A DNA stretch of 64,000 nucleotides from NCBI RefSeq assembly GCF_032854445.1, contig NC_088300.1, positions 10,414,001 through 10,478,000 on the forward strand, read 5' to 3'. Positions 12,801 to 23,500 of this stretch are shown here, piece by piece. Under the pieces are notes generated by a model, which saw only the letters and a program-made list of their open reading frames with translations, was not told the origin of the DNA and did not search any database. How positions within the stretch are numbered: position 1 is the first letter of the stretch; each line of letters begins with the position of its first letter. Made by a program: the position numbers and the translations under genes. The stretch comes from Liolophura sinensis (taxonomy: Eukaryota; Mollusca; Polyplacophora; Chitonida; Chitonidae).

Positions 12801-15800
12801 GGTAATCTGAGTATAGAAGACAGGTGTCACAGGTGAATGGAGTGGAATGTTCTCTACATCTACACCTGGAAGAAACAGTAAAATCATGAGGTAATCTGAG
12901 TATAGAAGACAGGTGTCACAGGTGAATGGAGTGGAACGTTCTCTACATCTACACCTGGAAGAAACAGTAAAATCATGAGGTAATCTGAGTATAGAAGACA
13001 GGTGTCACAGGTGACTGGAGTGGAATGTTCTCTACATCTACACATGGAAGAAACAGTAAAATCATGAGGTAATCTGAGTATAGAAGACAGGTGTCACAGG
13101 TGACTGGAGTGGAATGTTCTCTACATCTACACCTGGAGGAAACAGTAAAATCATGAGGTAATCTGAGTATAGAAGACAGGTGTCACAGGTGACTGGAGTG
13201 GAACGTTCTCTACATCTACACCTGGAAGAAACAGTAAAATCATGAGGTAATCTGAGTATAGAAGACAGGTTTCACAGATGAATGGAGTGGAATGTTCTCT
13301 ACATCTACACCTGGAAAAAACAGTAAAATCATGAGGTAATCTGAGTATAGAAGACAGGTGTCACAGGTGAATGGAGTGGAATGTTCTCTACATCTACACC
13401 TGGAAGAAACAGTATAATCATGAGGTAACTTGAGTATAGAAGACAGGTGTCACAGGTGAATGGAGTGGAATGTTCTCTACATCTACACCTGGAAGAAACA
13501 GTAAAATCATGAGGTAACTTGAGTATAGAAGACAGGTGTCACAGGTGACTAGAGTGGAATGTTCTCTACATCTACACCTGGAAGAAACAGTATAATCATG
13601 AGGTAATCTGAGTATAGAAGACAGGTGTGACAGATTGCCGGAGTGGAATGTTCTCTACATCTACACCTGGAAGAAACAGTAAAATCATGAGGTAATCTGA
13701 GTATAGAAGACAGGTTTCACAGATGAATGGAGTGGAATGTTCTCTACATCTACACCTGGAAAAAACAGTAAAATCATGAGGTAATCTGAGTATAGAAGAC
13801 AGGTGTCACAGGTGAATGGAGTGGAATGTTCTCTACATCTACACCTGGAAGAAACAGTATAATCATGAGGTAACTTGAGTATAGAAGACAGGTGTCACAG
13901 GTGAATGGAGTGGAATGTTCTCTACATCTACACCTGGAAGAAACAGTAAAATCATGAGGTAACTTGAGTATAGAAGACAGGTGTCACAGGTGACTAGAGT
14001 GGAATGTTCTCTACATCTACACCTGGAAGAAACAGTACAATCATGAGGTAATCTGAGTATAGAAGACAGGTGTGACAGATTGCCGGAGTGGAATGTTCTC
14101 TACATCTACACCTGGAAAAGACAGTAAAATCATGAGGTAATCTGAGTATAGAAGACAGGTGTCACAGGTGAATGGAGTGGAATGTTCTCTACATCTACAC
14201 CTGGAAGAAACAGTAAAATCATGAGGTAATCTGAGTATAGAAGACAGGTGTCACAGGTGAATGGAGTGGAATGTTCTCTACATCTACACCTGAAGAAACA
14301 GTAAAATCATGAGGTAATCTGAGTATAGAAGACAGGTGTCACAGGTGACCGGAGTGGAATGTTCTCTACATCTACACCTGGAAGAAACAATAAAATCATG
14401 AGGTAACTTGAGTATAGAAGACAGGTGTCACAGGTGACTGGAGTGGAATGTTCTCTACATCTACACCTGGAAGAAACAGTATAATCATGAGGTAATCTGA
14501 GTATAGAAGACAGGTGTCACAGGTGAATGGAGTGGAATGTTCTCTACATCTACACCTGGAAGAAACAGTAAAATCATGAGGTAATCTGAGTATAGAAGAC
14601 AGGTGTCACAGGTGAATGGAGTGGAATGTTCTCTACATCTACACCTGGAAGAAACAGTAAAATCATGAGGTAATCTGAGTATAGAAGACAGGTGTCACAG
14701 GTGAATGGAGTGGAACGTTCTCTACATCTACACCTGGAAGAAACAGTAAAATCATGAGGTAATCTGAGTATAGAAGACAGGTGTCACAGGTGACTGGAGT
14801 GGAATGTTCTCTACATCTACACATGGAAGAAACAGTAAAATCATGAGGTAATCTGAGTATAGAAGACAGGTGTCACAGGTGACTGGAGTGGAATGTTCTC
14901 TACATCTACACCTGGAGGAAACAGTAAAATCATGAGGTAATCTGAGTATAGAAGACAGGTGTCACAGGTGACTGGAGTGGAACGTTCTCTACATCTACAC
15001 CTGGAAGAAACAGTAAAATCATGAGGTAATCTGAGTATAGAAGACAGGTTTCACAGATGAATGGAGTGGAATGTTCTCTACATCTACACCTGGAAAAAAC
15101 AGTAAAATCATGAGGTAATCTGAGTATAGAAGACAGGTGTCACAGGTGAATGGAGTGGAATGTTCTCTACATCTACACCTGGAAGAAACAGTATAATCAT
15201 GAGGTAACTTGAGTATAGAAGACAGGTGTCACAGGTGAATGGAGTGGAATGTTCTCTACATCTACACCTGGAAGAAACAGTAAAATCATGAGGTAACTTG
15301 AGTATAGAAGACAGGTGTCACAGGTGACTAGAGTGGAATGTTCTCTACATCTACACCTGGAAGAAACAGTATAATCATGAGGTAATCTGAGTATAGAAGA
15401 CAGGTGTGACAGATTGCCGGAGTGGAATGTTCTCTACATCTACACCTGGAAGAAACAGTAAAATCATGAGGTAATCTGAGTATAGAAGACAGGTTTCACA
15501 GATGAATGGAGTGGAATGTTCTCTACATCTACACCTGGAAAAAACAGTAAAATCATGAGGTAATCTGAGTATAGAAGACAGGTGTCACAGGTGAATGGAG
15601 TGGAATGTTCTCTACATCTACACCTGGAAGAAACAGTATAATCATGAGGTAACTTGAGTATAGAAGACAGGTGTCACAGGTGAATGGAGTGGAATGTTCT
15701 CTACATCTACACCTGGAAGAAACAGTAAAATCATGAGGTAACTTGAGTATAGAAGACAGGTGTCACAGGTGACTAGAGTGGAATGTTCTCTACATCTACA

Positions 15801-18574
15801 CCTGGAAGAAACAGTACAATCATGAGGTAATCTGAGTATAGAAGACAGGTGTGACAGATTGCCGGAGTGGAATGTTCTCTACATCTACACCTGGAAAAAA
15901 CAGTAAAATCATGAGGTAATCTGAGTATAGAAGACAGGTGTCACAGGTGAATGGAGTGGAATGTTCTCTACATCTACACCTGGAAGAAACAGTAAAATCA
16001 TGAGGTAATCTGAGTATAGAAGACAGGTGTCACAGGTGACTGGAGTGGAATGTTCTCTACATCTACACCTGGAGGAAACAGTAAAATCATGAGGTAATCT
16101 GAGTATAGAAGACAGGTGTCACAGGTGACTGGAGTGGAATGTTCTCTACATAGGTGAGTGCAGTGGGAGGTTCCCTAAATCTACACGTGCTAAGTACAGT
16201 ATAATCCTGTGGTCACCTGAGTACAGAAGACCAGGTGTGACAGGTGAGTGCAGTGGGAGGTTCCCTATATCTACACGTGCTGAGTACAGTATAATCACGT
16301 GGTAACCTGAGTACAGAAGACAAGGTATAATAGGTGAGTGCAGTGGGAGGTTCCCTAAATCTACACGTGCTAAGTACAGTATAATCAATGACGAAACACA
16401 ATCTGCCACTCACGTACATGCTGTAACTGTTCTACATGACCTTAATTACATTCAGACATTAGTGCTGCATGCTGGTTACCTTCATTATGACTGGGTGGAA
16501 GAGCCAGCATTAGGAACTTCTCCATATTAGCCTTGACCTCTCGACTGTCGTCCCTTCCCTCTGGTTTGATCTGCTCAAGTTCTTCTCGTAGTCTGAAAGG
16601 CAGGACATTTATTATTCAAGTTTTTCTACAAATTCAGGCCCTTCTTTGTCTTTCCCTCAAAGCCCTAGCATATTAAAAATATAGTTTGAATAAAATGCCC
16701 ATGTCCTATTCACCTTGTGAAGGCTGTCATTAAAAACCAATGAAAGACCAAAAAATAAACATCCAGAGTTTAACCACGGGTGAAGCAGCATACCTTTTCT
16801 GAAGAAGAAATCTTTCTCGTTTAACTTCCTTTTCCTTTTTCATCTTCTTAGATAAAATTCTGTCCAGTTTTCTCATTTTTAGTATGGCTGCCTTGAGCTT
16901 AGGGTCTATCTCAGTGCTGCTAATGTTCTCCTCTTCTGGATCATCTCCCTTGTTCCCTTCTACTTCCCTTTCTAACATCTCTAACTTTTTTTGGTAGACG
17001 TCAATCTCCTCTTTCAGGTCTTGTCTAACCTGGTTTTGTATCTCTGCACGAATTTCCTTCATTATGTCACGTTCTTCTTCACTGTCCACTTCAATACCAT
17101 CATCTAGAAAATTAAGTATGATCTGAATAAAGTATTACTTGGTTATAGAAGAAAATCAGTTGTACAAATACAAGTACATGTAGTTCAACACTGCATGTCT
17201 AGTTTTCGTCTGTCCTAGTTTTTGTCTGACCTTACATATACATGTTCTGTACAGAGGGTGACAGAATGGTATACATGCCACAAATGCCAAAGGTTTCAAA
17301 CTAAACATGACATTAAACAGGAGCTGGTGTTTTGTTTCGTTTTGTCAAAGTTTTAAAACAACAATGGTTTTTTTAGGAAGGGGAGACAACTTTGTAACAC
17401 TGAATCTTTGCTATGGTAAATATTTTCAAAATCTCAGCATTTACAGGCCTGGTTGCCTACCTGTGTTCAGGGACACTAGTTGTCTCTCCTGGTCTTGACA
17501 TTCACGGTTGGCATTTACAACTCTTTGCCTGGTGTCACTTTTACTGATTACCACTTTGCTATCTCGATCATCTTCACTATCCCAGCATTCCTCGGAATTC
17601 AGATCAGAATCTGTCTCGTAATCATCAACAGGAACATCCAAGCTGTAATCCTGTTGAGATATAAACTATGATAATTAACTATGGCAGCATTATACATTTT
17701 CATTTTCAAAAGCATACGTCTAATTTAAAGCTGGGCTTAGCCTATCTGAAGATTTCCCCGTCACCCCCAACCAACCAACCAAAAAAGAAAACAACAACTG
17801 TTAAATATTCACTAAGAAAAGTGACATGCATGTCATATATCGATATAGTTATGTATTGCTGAATTTGCACCACTCTGCCTCTAAATAAGGGTAAATGATA
17901 AAAAAATTTCACATTTTGACTGGTTCTGAGAGTTCTATTGATCTTAGAAAGGTGTAATGATGTTTGCTTGGAAGGTAAGATGATATCAAACTAGAAAGCG
18001 TAAGTTTCAGCACTGTAAGTAATATTTTATGACATTTATTTGTCTCTGAAAATGTGCATTTTTGGGCAAAAATTTACGTCATTACTGTAATCACATGAAC
18101 TTATACAAAACATAAATGTATTTTAATTTCAGACAGATGTTAGGTAAGGAAGAACTGATAACTGGGAAAATAGTGCCACTGCCTTTTAGACATATGCTAC
18201 GAGCATTGCAGGTAAAGCTCCAGCCGAGACTCTTATGTCTTTCATTAATCAAACTTTCTCAAGCAAACGCAGAAAAAAACCCTGGTTGTTACACCTTTCA
18301 CACAAGCAACAGAAAGACGACATAAAATGTTCAGAGGTGTACATGTATGTTACACAGTCACCTGATAATGTTGTGGAGGGTTATCAGGAGTGAGTGCCTC
18401 CAATGACCCTGCTGGTTGTAGTTGACGACGATCCATCGCTGTACTCACAGACGACACTCGGCTTCCTTCTATACTTTTCTCACGGGCAAACTTGGCAATG
18501 TTCTCCAGGTTCCCAGGCACTGTCTCCATTGTCATTTCGCTCTTGGGGTCTACTTTACGATGGTTGGAATCCAT
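899..18574 (-). CDS. FSIP1: Fibrous sheath-interacting protein 1 homologue, 11 coding exons, 629 aa
   Basis: Coding exons in transcript order: 18362-18574, 17461-17650, 16794-17103, 16480-16592, 11679-11798, 10969-11117, 8538-8672, 7747-7911, 7151-7318, 1865-1977, 899-1112. They sum to 1,890 nt and every junction keeps phase. Identity rests on ordered similarity to vertebrate FSIP1 as I remember it: the helical block with IDPKLKAAILKMRKLDRIL and KKMKKEKEVKRERF (about residues 190-240), then VFHTQL, DFIKRN, DDEKKRISDLLGDLDE, and RDLQTRLRRIEEELSRLK. FSIP1 is a coiled-coil, mainly testis/cilium protein linked to the A-kinase-anchoring fibrous sheath of the sperm tail; its biochemical role is poorly known. 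Vertebrate FSIP1 is about 580 aa, so the length fits. All donors are GT and acceptors AG; only exon 9 has a weak donor (GAG/GTGCTC). Exon 11 contains an alternative GTGAGG donor, so a longer C-terminus outside the window cannot be excluded, but TAA at 899 followed by AATAAA favours this end. Introns 4, 6, 7, 8, 9 and 10 hold tandem arrays. Confidence 0.85.
1120..1800. repeat. Minisatellite in FSIP1 intron 10, about 22-bp unit
   Basis: About 30 imperfect copies of a unit like cctacactacaggtaaatac, some fused into about 64-bp composite units (the 'cacttagggtaaacacag' variants at 1380-1530). The array fills nearly the whole intron between exons 10 and 11 and starts within 10 bp of the exon 11 acceptor. 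Confidence 0.9.
1978..3720. other. FSIP1 intron 9, unique part
   Basis: Non-repetitive intron sequence between exon 10 and the 49-bp array. A 75-codon open frame at 2127-2354 has no recognisable features. No RNA gene or mobile element was identified. Confidence 0.4.
3737..6115. repeat. 49-bp minisatellite in FSIP1 intron 9 (about 48 copies)
   Basis: The unit is ctagtacagtacaccagaaa + tgagcacctctatatcctcg + tgaggatgt (49 bp). Many copies alternate in type, giving a 98-bp period (variants 'acaccagaaatgag' and 'atgccacaaacgag'). Most units carry the perfect palindrome ATCCTCATGAGGAT. Read on the minus strand, each unit resembles the last 20-odd bases of FSIP1 exon 9 plus its donor and first intron bases (7083-7170). 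Open frames of 69 codons recurring every 98 bp are a product of the repeat and not genes. Confidence 0.95.
6120..6660. other. FSIP1 intron 9, between array and SINE
   Basis: Unique intron sequence. Nothing coding or repetitive was recognised. Confidence 0.35.
6664..7105 (+). mobile_element. SINE-like element, interrupted
   Basis: The 5' part at about 6668-6700 (tttgattaatattttatgcc) and the 3' part at about 6964-7100 (ggccgccagaattgtggggg, then aggttgctggcagaccttcc) match the two halves of the family seen intact at 9470-9690. About 260 bp of unrelated sequence separates them, which suggests a later insertion or rearrangement. It ends about 45 bp from FSIP1 exon 9. Confidence 0.55.
7480..7790. 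repeat. About 35-bp minisatellite in FSIP1 intron 8, overlapping the exon 8 donor
   Basis: About eight degenerate copies of ggtacatttacctgtctgtc plus a tgtttactgtgt segment. The last copy is FSIP1 exon 8 itself (7741-7785). On the minus strand each unit therefore contains GACAGACAG/GTAAATG, a duplicate of the real splice donor. Confidence 0.8.
8110..8545. repeat. 63-bp minisatellite in FSIP1 intron 7, containing exon 7 donor copies
   Basis: Six to seven copies of a roughly 63-bp unit (tccatgtacatgtcaatgtc, then cttactcaggctgtattcag, then tgtctgg). The ttactcaggctgtattcagt core matches the end of FSIP1 exon 7 and its GTAAG donor at 8530-8565. Confidence 0.85.
8688..9335. repeat. 95-bp tandem repeat in FSIP1 intron 6
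   Basis: Five to six copies with a 95-bp period (ttcagcaggactgtcagaat starts near 8800, 8895, 8990, 9085 and 9259). The array is flanked on both sides by the same roughly 50-bp block (atctggttaaccaaaacccc at 8706 and its near copy at 9297). It begins 15 bp from the exon 7 acceptor but does not obviously contain exon sequence. Confidence 0.85.
9465..9695 (+). mobile_element. SINE, mollusc-type family, nearly complete
   Basis: Contains gattggtgttttacgccata, an aacggcggctagctttatgg block, gaggagaccgggcaaagccc, aggttgctggcaggccttcc and a tRNA-like tail ending in ctggacttgaactcacac. The same modules recur at 6664, 41090, 50100 and 63870. A 67-codon open frame across it is not a gene. Confidence 0.65.
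9700..10960. other. FSIP1 intron 6, remainder
   Basis: AT-rich intron sequence. The short minus-strand stretch at about 10740-10810 is GC-richer and has weak splice-like ends, but the exon 6 to exon 7 junction is already phase-perfect without it. Confidence 0.35.
11799..16142. repeat. 89-bp minisatellite of duplicated exon 5 acceptor in FSIP1 intron 4 (about 49 copies)
   Basis: From gagtatagaa at 11831 to 16101 is 48 periods of 89 bp. On the minus strand each unit reads TTCTTCCAG/GTGTAGATGTAG and about 55 bp of sequence nearly identical to the 5' half of FSIP1 exon 5 (11679-11798), then a different tail with an in-frame TGA. Exon 5 itself is the terminal unit. Diagnostic variants repeat at fixed offsets: ggtttcacagatg at 13269, 13714, 15048 and 15493 shows offsets of 445 and 1,779 bp. 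Single-base-deleted units near 12511 and 14290 show the same 1,779-bp spacing. Confidence 0.97.
16143..16400. repeat. Diverged edge copies of the 89-bp repeat
   Basis: Three units of ggtgagtgcagtgggaggtt, ccctaaatctacacgtgcta and agtacagtataatc type align with the 89-bp unit but are much more diverged. This fits decay at an array edge that escapes homogenisation. Confidence 0.8.
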
Positions 18575-18599
18575 TTGACCTGAACCAGCAATGAGGTTC

Positions 18600-20560
18600 C
18601 CCTGAAGAGGCTGCTCACTCTCATTTATTCACTTCTAACCAGAGTTCCACAATGGCACTAATAACAGTTCAGCCTTGTTGGATTTCTGGAAAGAAACGTC
18701 AAAACAGATGTTGGTGATACAGGGGAGTAGGAAGTAAATGAAGTGAGACAGCATACCAGCTTATCAAGTAAGAGTCCAGGGACTGCTGCTAAGGGCAAGG
18801 AAGCTGTGGAATTTCACATAGCAGTACCAATGTGCTTACAACACAAATAGAGTCAAAATACTTTACACGAATATGCAGTAACTGCATCTAGAATGGAGCA
18901 ATATTTGTAAAAGTTCTCTAATGACATTGTCCTGCTTTGGCTTTAACTTGATATTCTGAGTTTGGATAGAAGTTTCTTATTTAATGAAGGTCCTAGTCAA
19001 GCTGAGAATGATTAACAGGAAACTGACCTGCGTGTGCATGTATCTAGGCAGTACCTTAGACAACCAGCACGGTGTGCCATCAGAATCTAGGGGCAGATTT
19101 GGCTTTTTCAACTTGAAACAGCTGTGGTTTGCCATGACTAAATATAATGCTGTTGATGAGAGGTAGGTATATTACGAACAAAGAATAGAAGACATGGCAA
19201 TACGACTCTGTGTCAAGTTAGATACATAAAACACAGTCATATTATTTAGGATTTATAAACATAGGATTTATCAAGATCTGCTGATGAGCATGAAAATGCT
19301 TAATGTAATATAACATTAGCCGATTTTATCATAATGCCACTAACGGCAAAACCACCTAATGTCGTAATGATTTAGCTATCGGGTAGAATTGTGTTATGTT
19401 GTTGTTGTAAATTTGTTGACATAATTTCCTAGGATACAAATCGTCAACTTCTAAGCTTGGCACTTTAAACTGAATTTACATTCATAAAGCCAGTATATAT
19501 ACATTTCAATATTTCATACGAGTAAAAACTTACCGACACAGACCATAAACTGAATTAAAAAATACACAGATACGTGTCTTTTAAACAAAATGTAGTCTGA
19601 AATCCACGAAAATGTGTCCCCAAAAAACGCGTACCTGGAAGCCGTCATGCGCAGTGTGATTTATCAACATCCGGTTCTTTCGAACTCCTCGCAGTTTAGA
19701 AAAGTTCCGTATTCTGCTCTCACATGCAGCACACATGGCAAGAGTTGATTCAATCAAGTTTTTAATTCAAGCTAATAACGTAGCGAAGAAATAGACATAT
19801 GATCCGATTTTAATGAGATTGGGATATCGGTGTGTATAATTTTTGTTTCATTTTGCAATAAAATGTAGTACAAATACAGATTACAATACATTTAATTTAC
19901 TATACTCGACTCCTGTAAGTACTGAATATGGCAAAGTGTAAAACTTAACAAATAACGTGGCCTATAACTTTTGATGACAAAATGCAGTAATTGTATACAT
20001 GTTTTTAAAACAAAAAAAATAATAATAGTTAATAATGTGCTCAAAATTTGTCGATATATCTAATTTGGAAAGTGGAAAAAATTGAACAAATTGTAACTAT
20101 ATTGAGAACACTGGCGCTTTTGTGATCTCAGTCAACTTTTGGGAGGAATGTAGGCAGATATACATGTACTTTTGTTTATTGTAAGTTAATCGCAAGAAAG
20201 GGGTACAAATTAACAAAAACTATTAGGGAAGGGAAATTCTTAAAATAAGGTCAAAGGTGGATGAAATGCTGACTTATTGTTAGTGCGACCAGAAGAATAA
20301 ATTCAAGAAATACAAACTTTAAAACTGGAATTATGAACTATAAAAGTGAAACTGTGGAGCTCCATGCTTTCGCTGGGTGATTTGAATATTGTCTGCTAGG
20401 TAACGCGAGATAGTGTGACCTTGTACGAGACTACAGGCTGTTGACCAGTGACGTAATCCTGAGCCTGTGGCATTCCAGCCTGCAAACCGAAATCAGTCTT
20501 TACATGCATCAGTGGTGTGGAAAGATGGGCAGTGAATGAAGATTTCTTAATATGTGAGGG
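18600..20560. other. Head-to-head intergenic region between FSIP1 and the THAP-ZNF gene
   Basis: FSIP1 (minus) and the THAP-ZNF gene (plus) diverge from this roughly 2-kb AT-rich interval, which must hold both promoters. Apart from the candidate FSIP1 5' UTR exon, no TATA box or other element was confidently seen. Confidence 0.4.
19635..19740 (-). promoter_or_regulatory. Candidate FSIP1 5' UTR exon and promoter region
   Basis: On the minus strand GGCTTCCAG is followed by GTACGC, a good donor, at 19634/19635. It lies in a locally CG-richer stretch about 1 kb upstream of the FSIP1 start codon. The transcription start itself cannot be placed. The exon would be non-coding or carry only a short upstream frame. 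Confidence 0.35.
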
Positions 20561-20568
20561 TGTTTGAA

Positions 20569-23500
20569 ATGCCGAGGCGTTGTGCAGCATATGGTTGCAA
20601 CAGTGTGTTAGTGAAAGGCAGCGGCATCTATTTTTTCCAATTTCCGAAAGACCCAACCGTCCGGCGGAAATGGGTCCATTACTGCAAGAGGAAATTTGAG
20701 GTGAAGTACCACCATTATTTGTGCAGTAAGCACTTCTCGAAAGGTATGGTGGATCGAGACCCAGAGCGTCTTGCTATTTTGGGCTACCCTAATGCTATAT
20801 GTAAGCTGAAAACTGGAGCTGAACCAGACATTCCCCTTGAAGTTACTCTGTCAGAACAACAACAACAACCGCATCAGCAACAACAACAAACCGAGACTCT
20901 TGGTAATGTACTAAAACGACCACGTAAAGAGGTAGGCGTCCATTGCCTGATGTATTAGTAGCTGTCATTACTGGGTGAACTGACCATGCGTGCAGTTCAT
21001 CATGGTTGGGTATTTTTGTTGATGAGCCAAGCTTTTAAACAGTGTCAATTACTGAATTAAAGTACGTACCATCATTGCAAGAGCTACCTCATTCAAAGCT
21101 GAAAGTTTGTCCCCATTTAGGCCAAGTGTTGCTACAATTCTGCTCCGTGGGAAGCAGAAACACTGTTGAAGCCTGCTTCCTAGTCATATTTTTGCCACAT
21201 TGCTGCTGCAACTCACTAGAAATGATGTATCTCGTTCACCTGAAAAAGGCACTAGCCACCTTGTTGCCACTTGCAGAAATCAACTTCCATTCATGATACT
21301 GGGTACTCCAATGGCAAAATTTCACCCCTCTTTCAAATTAACTAAGGTTAAATTATTAGTTGTCTTTTCTTTTAAGGTCCTTTAACATGTGTGTACCCAT
21401 TCTCACTACAGCAAATGCACCACACAGCACATTTACATTACATATCTGCCACCTTGAACGGAAATCTTGAACGGAAATCTTGAACAATGCCAATATCCCT
21501 TGGTGGCTCGATGATGAAAAAGAAAGTGATCTTGGATGCCAGGAAGCACAAAAACTCTGTCTTAGTTTTTGTTTCTGTTGATACGTAATTTTATGTAAAG
21601 TATGCACATGATTCCCACGTGACATCTCAAATAATTTTACTGATGAATGCTGATGTTCGAGGACATCTCTGGTGTCAAATGCTAAGCCTGAAAAAGCCTA
21701 CATGCATCACACAGAGCCCAAACCTCAAACTTACCTTTTGGCAGCAGTCAAGCAAAGCATGCTTAGAGACAGCACATATGCTGTAAAGCGCTGTCCACAC
21801 CATACAACGTCACCCAACATTTGGTTGGTTCAGCATGTTTGGTTGTTACAGTTTTGTCCACAAACGATAATACTACAGCTAAACTAATTTTGGTAGAAGT
21901 ACAACCAAATAGTGGACATGTTGTCCAGTACACAGTTAACTCCCCTGGCAAATCCAGCATTCAGACCCGAAAGCTGTTTGTCATCAATTTACGGGACATC
22001 AAGACAGGGATGCATTATTGTGGGATATAGGGGTGCAGTATTCTTGGACAGGGATGCAGTATTGTGGGACATAGGGATGCATTATTGTAAGTCAAGGGGT
22101 TGCACTGTTGTGGGACATAGAGATGCACTATGGTAAGACAGGGATTGAGTATTGTGAGGCATTGGGGTGAAGTATTGTAAGACAGGGATGCACCATTGGG
22201 AGACATATGGTTGAAGTATTGTAAGACATGGGAGTGCAGTATTGTGGGACATAGGGGTACAGTATTGTAAGTCAGGGATGCAGTATTGTCGGACATATGG
22301 TTAAAGTCATGTGAGACATAGGGTTACAGTATTGTAGATGGAGTGGTTCAATATTGTTGGACACAGGGATGCAGCATTGTGGGACATAGGTGTGCAGTAA
22401 TGTAAGACATGAGGGTGCACTATTGTGTGACCTAGGGGTGCAGTGTTGTGGGACATAAGAGGCAGTATTGTACCGTTAGCCATAGCAGTAGAGTATTGCT
22501 GGACATAGGAGTGCAAAGGGTTGCATTATTCTGAGACAAAGGGATACATTATTCATTATTTTGAGACATAGGGATGCAGTACTAGTATTGTGAGACACAG
22601 ATGCAGTATTGCGTGGTATAGGCCTGCAGTATTATGGGGGTGCAGTATGGTGGTACATCGATTCAGTATTGTACTGTGCGACATAGCACCGCAGTATTGT
22701 GGAACAGAGGATGCAGTATTGAACAATAAGACATAACAAAGTACTATTGTACCATAAGGCATAGCAGTGCAGTATTGTTGGATGTAAGGGTGCAGTATTG
22801 TGGTACATGGATGCAGTATTATATTGGATGCAGTAATACATCAATGCAATATATGATGCAGTATTGAATAATAAAACATAACAGTGCAGTATTGTAAAGT
22901 AAAACATAGCAATGCAGTATTGTGGTACATGGATGCAGTATTGTGTGACTGGGTTTCACTATTGTGGGATAAAATGGTGCAGTATTGCGGTACGTGGATG
23001 CAGTATTGTGGTACATGGATGCAGTATTGTACCGTAAGACATAGCCCTGCAGTATTGTCTAACATAGGATGCAGCATTGAATAATAAGACATAACAAAGT
23101 AGTATTATACCGTAAGACATAGAAATGCAGTATTATGGGACATAAGGGTGCAGGTATTGTGTGACCTAGGGGTGCAGTATTGTGGGACTGGGTTGCACTA
23201 TTGTGGGATATAAGTGTGCAAAATTTAACATGAGGTGCTGTATTGTGTGACAGGGGCGCACTGTTGTGGGACATAGAGGTGCAGTATCGTGAGACACAGA
23301 GGTGCAGTAGTATGTGACGGGTGCAGTTTTGTGTGACATGAGAGCGCTAAATTTTGGGATGTCAGCCTTATAGGATGCAGTATTGTGGGACATATTGTAC
23401 AGTTTTACCACAACAATGCAGTATTGTGGGGTGCAGTATTGTATAGTCAAGTTTGCTGATTTTATAAAGTCATTGAAACTACATGTATTTTCATTTGAAT

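Noticed and set aside
11831-16142. Regular 89-bp array resembling a CRISPR array
   Set aside because: The whole unit repeats with no unique spacers, and the context is a eukaryotic intron.
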